A stretch of 64,000 nt of DNA. It comes from Megamerina dolium (lineage: Eukaryota; Arthropoda; Insecta; Diptera; Megamerinidae). The notes below the pieces were generated by a model. It was not told where the DNA came from and ran no database searches. It was given only the letters and a program-made list of their open reading frames with translations. Location of the stretch: contig OY978525.1 in assembly GCA_963854835.1 (NCBI GenBank), positions 104,762,417-104,826,416 on the forward strand, in the 5' to 3' direction. Shown piece after piece: positions 61,734-64,000 of this stretch. Both the position numbers and the translations under genes were made by a program. How positions within the stretch are numbered: the first letter of the stretch is position 1; every line of letters starts with the position of its first letter.

Positions 61734-62080
61734 TGCTCTCGTTATACTTAAGAGAATTGGCACTCATTAGCGCTTTTGTTTAACATTGTCCATACTAACC
61801 TCTGGGCTCCTCTGTTCTGTGTTGTGCTTCTGGGAAAACGCCAGTCAGTTAAATTGTTGTTGAAATTGTTTAGCGTGTATATGGGTTTAATTGTTTATAC
61901 GTATCTACGTACATATGTAAATAATTGAGCTTAATTGAGCTAAATAATTTGTAATATACTAAAGTCCATACATGTATTTAGAGAAAGGATTCATTAAAGC
62001 AAAATTTTATAGTAAAATAGAAGTGATGATTTTCTTCTATTTTTTAAAATTCATATAATCTTTTAAAATTATATAAATCG

Positions 62081-62175
<95 letters not shown>

Positions 62176-64000
62176 AAGTTCAGAACAACAGTCAATGAAT
62201 TCTTGTTTTCGAAGTTTTGATACATTAATGATGAAATAATTTTGATAATGATATGAATATGCGTTTTTTTGGAGGAACAACTCAATAATATCGTTTCATA
62301 TTTGATTAAACATCAATAAATTTTCTGTATGATAATTTTTACCTCATACTCGATATTCGAATGATTTTTGTAAGACGAAGTATACAAAATTATTTAATAA
62401 TTACAAATCTTTTAGATTACACTCATACTCTAGTACAGATTAATATACCTATTGTTATTCATATAGAAACAAAAAAAAATAATAAACGTCTAAATTACAA
62501 TTCATACAAGCACACCCATTCCATCATATATATAGCTGTACACATATATGCAAGGTATATCAAAAAATGAACAAGCAAAATGCCAAAAAGAATGCTAGAT
62601 ATTTTGATTACGAACCAAAAAAAAAAAGAAAGGCATCAGAAAGCACACAAAAGTTAAAGTTGTCGCTGACGCACAATGCCAACACATGCCTACTAATAAT
62701 AATGCTGACACAGTAAACAAAACAGACAATGCACACACAAAAAAAGCACAGGATATTAGTTTTATGTGAGGGTGTGTGTGTGTGAATGTGTGTGTTATCA
62801 GTAGTAAATTGATGCTGGTAAATTAAGTTGTCATTAAGGGCTTAATTAAAGTCTTTTGTTGAAAGTTCATGTAGTGCAAATAAACTTGCTTTTCTTTCAT
62901 TTTCATTTCTTGCTTTGACTTCATTTAATTTTGTTTTTCTTTTTTTTTTGTGAACATCTGTAATGAGAGAAATACCATGAAAGTTATAGATAGAACGAGA
63001 GAGGAAGAAAGAGATAATACATGCTTATAATATTTGTTGTTTGTGAAAATTTAAACAAAGTACAACCTGTACCATTTCTTTAATTTACATCAAACGATGT
63101 GGAATAACACGTTTTACGTAAATTTTTACGGTTTATTTTGAGTTTGAACAATTATTGCATACAATTAGACATAAATAGTTATTATAATAATGTTCTAAAT
63201 GTCATGTTAAATTCAGCAGGCTGAATACAATGCTAAGATGATAATGATGATTAGACAGAATGTTAATCATTAAATTTAATTCAGAACAATAGAAAGTGAA
63301 GAATCATAAAATCAAAAATTCATTTCCACCATTCTTCTTAAATATATTAACATTTTTAGGGTTACTCTAATCAAGATGTAAAAAGATGGGCAGAAATATT
63401 TAAAATCTTCGTTGGCCAAGCTTCGAAAAAAATCGTATGTTTAAATCGCCATCCTAAATGCCATTAACAATGCAATAGTAAAATAGTAAAAATTCATACA
63501 TTTATGTATATACTAAAACACCTAAAAATATGCAATAATTTTGTAAATGGTCATATATTACATCACATGTATTATTAATTTTGCTGTTTTGATATAATTT
63601 TTTTTTTTTGACCTAAAAGTTTTTAAAATATTCATAAATAACAAGTATAGAGATTTACTTAAATGTTCTCACATTTCATTATTTGTAAATGTGTATACAT
63701 ATATTAACATTAAAACAGAAAACGCATGATACAACACAACGTACTGCCAATAATAATAATAATAATACTTATAATAATGGTGACATTGTGGTGAATCCTT
63801 TTAATTAATATTTCAAAAGCAAAGTTCAGCTTTTGGTTGACACACATGCATAGTTAATATCTGCAAAATTGCCATTTACTTCTTCGAACACAACAAGCAG
63901 CTAGTGTCTGTCTATACATGTCTCTGTGTCTACGTCTGCAGACAATGATATGCATATATAAATGTACTTTCATATCAACTTACATAAAATTTCATCGTTG
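61637..64000. other. AT-rich non-coding stretch to the window end
   Basis: No gene is supported. It contains (CT)n at 61709-61733, a long TA tract (listed separately), (GT)n at 62770-62795, a GA-rich run near 62995-63015 and poly-T at 63600-63609. Confidence 0.5.
62083..62171. repeat. (TA)44 microsatellite
   Basis: An uninterrupted TA run of about 88 bp. Open frames across it on the minus strand are repeat artefacts. Confidence 0.95.

Noticed and set aside
62037..62285. Minus-strand frames of about 80 codons
   Set aside because: Again Tyr-Ile repeats through a TA microsatellite.

Overview
The window looks like AT-rich, gene-poor nuclear DNA from a true fly, most likely a tephritid fruit fly. 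The evidence is short GT-AG introns, CAA/CAG runs, CA/GA/TA microsatellites and a crowd of decayed mariner elements. One of these is DD41D, the spacing of the rosa family first described in tephritids. The species cannot be named from the sequence alone.

Host genes are sparse. One complete gene is supported: a two-exon, 209-residue relative of mitochondrial ATP synthase subunit d (4928-5638, +), with an acidic/lysine-rich C-terminal tail. A second locus is only a candidate first coding exon at 22365-22560 (+). It carries a polyglutamine stretch and a signal peptide or signal anchor and ends at a strong splice donor. No later exon is convincing, so the rest of the window would be a very long intron or intergenic DNA. 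Two weaker exon candidates are given at low confidence (17558-17660 minus, 49617-49744 plus).

Nearly everything else recognisable is transposon debris. There are about a dozen mariner copies from at least five lineages: irritans-like at 1-428 and 11115-11610; a lineage whose TIR begins TACGAGGGCGGTCC at 6152-7189, 14948-16610 and 24124-25411; mellifera-like at 27740-29014, 54408-55575 and, more decayed, 31290-31695 and 35225-36130; mauritiana/Mos1-like at 19481-20610, 51271-52448 and probably 21158-21760; and rosa-like DD41D at 60706-61634. All are broken by stops, frameshifts, deletions or lost catalytic residues. A Tc1-like (DD34E-type) gene at 23.9-25.8 kb is split by one mariner. A piggyBac-type MITE with TTAA target duplication and a (TA)76 tract sits inside another mariner. 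Five 5'-truncated fragments of one LINE family lie at 0.9, 9.7, 10.4, 41.3 and 46.1 kb.

A tRNA-derived SINE family can be pieced together from four partial copies (3.9, 31.0, 41.7 and 48.4 kb). One of them is split by a 470-bp inverted-repeat element built from palindromic GTTAATCCGGATTAAC units. Non-transposon repeats include a near-perfect 97-bp tandem duplication (31.9 kb), three ~140-bp units (42.7 kb), a 304-bp tandem duplication (58.3 kb) and a small cluster of alternating inverted motifs (40.2 kb). There is no operon-like organisation. The window records repeated nested insertions around one small mitochondrial gene.
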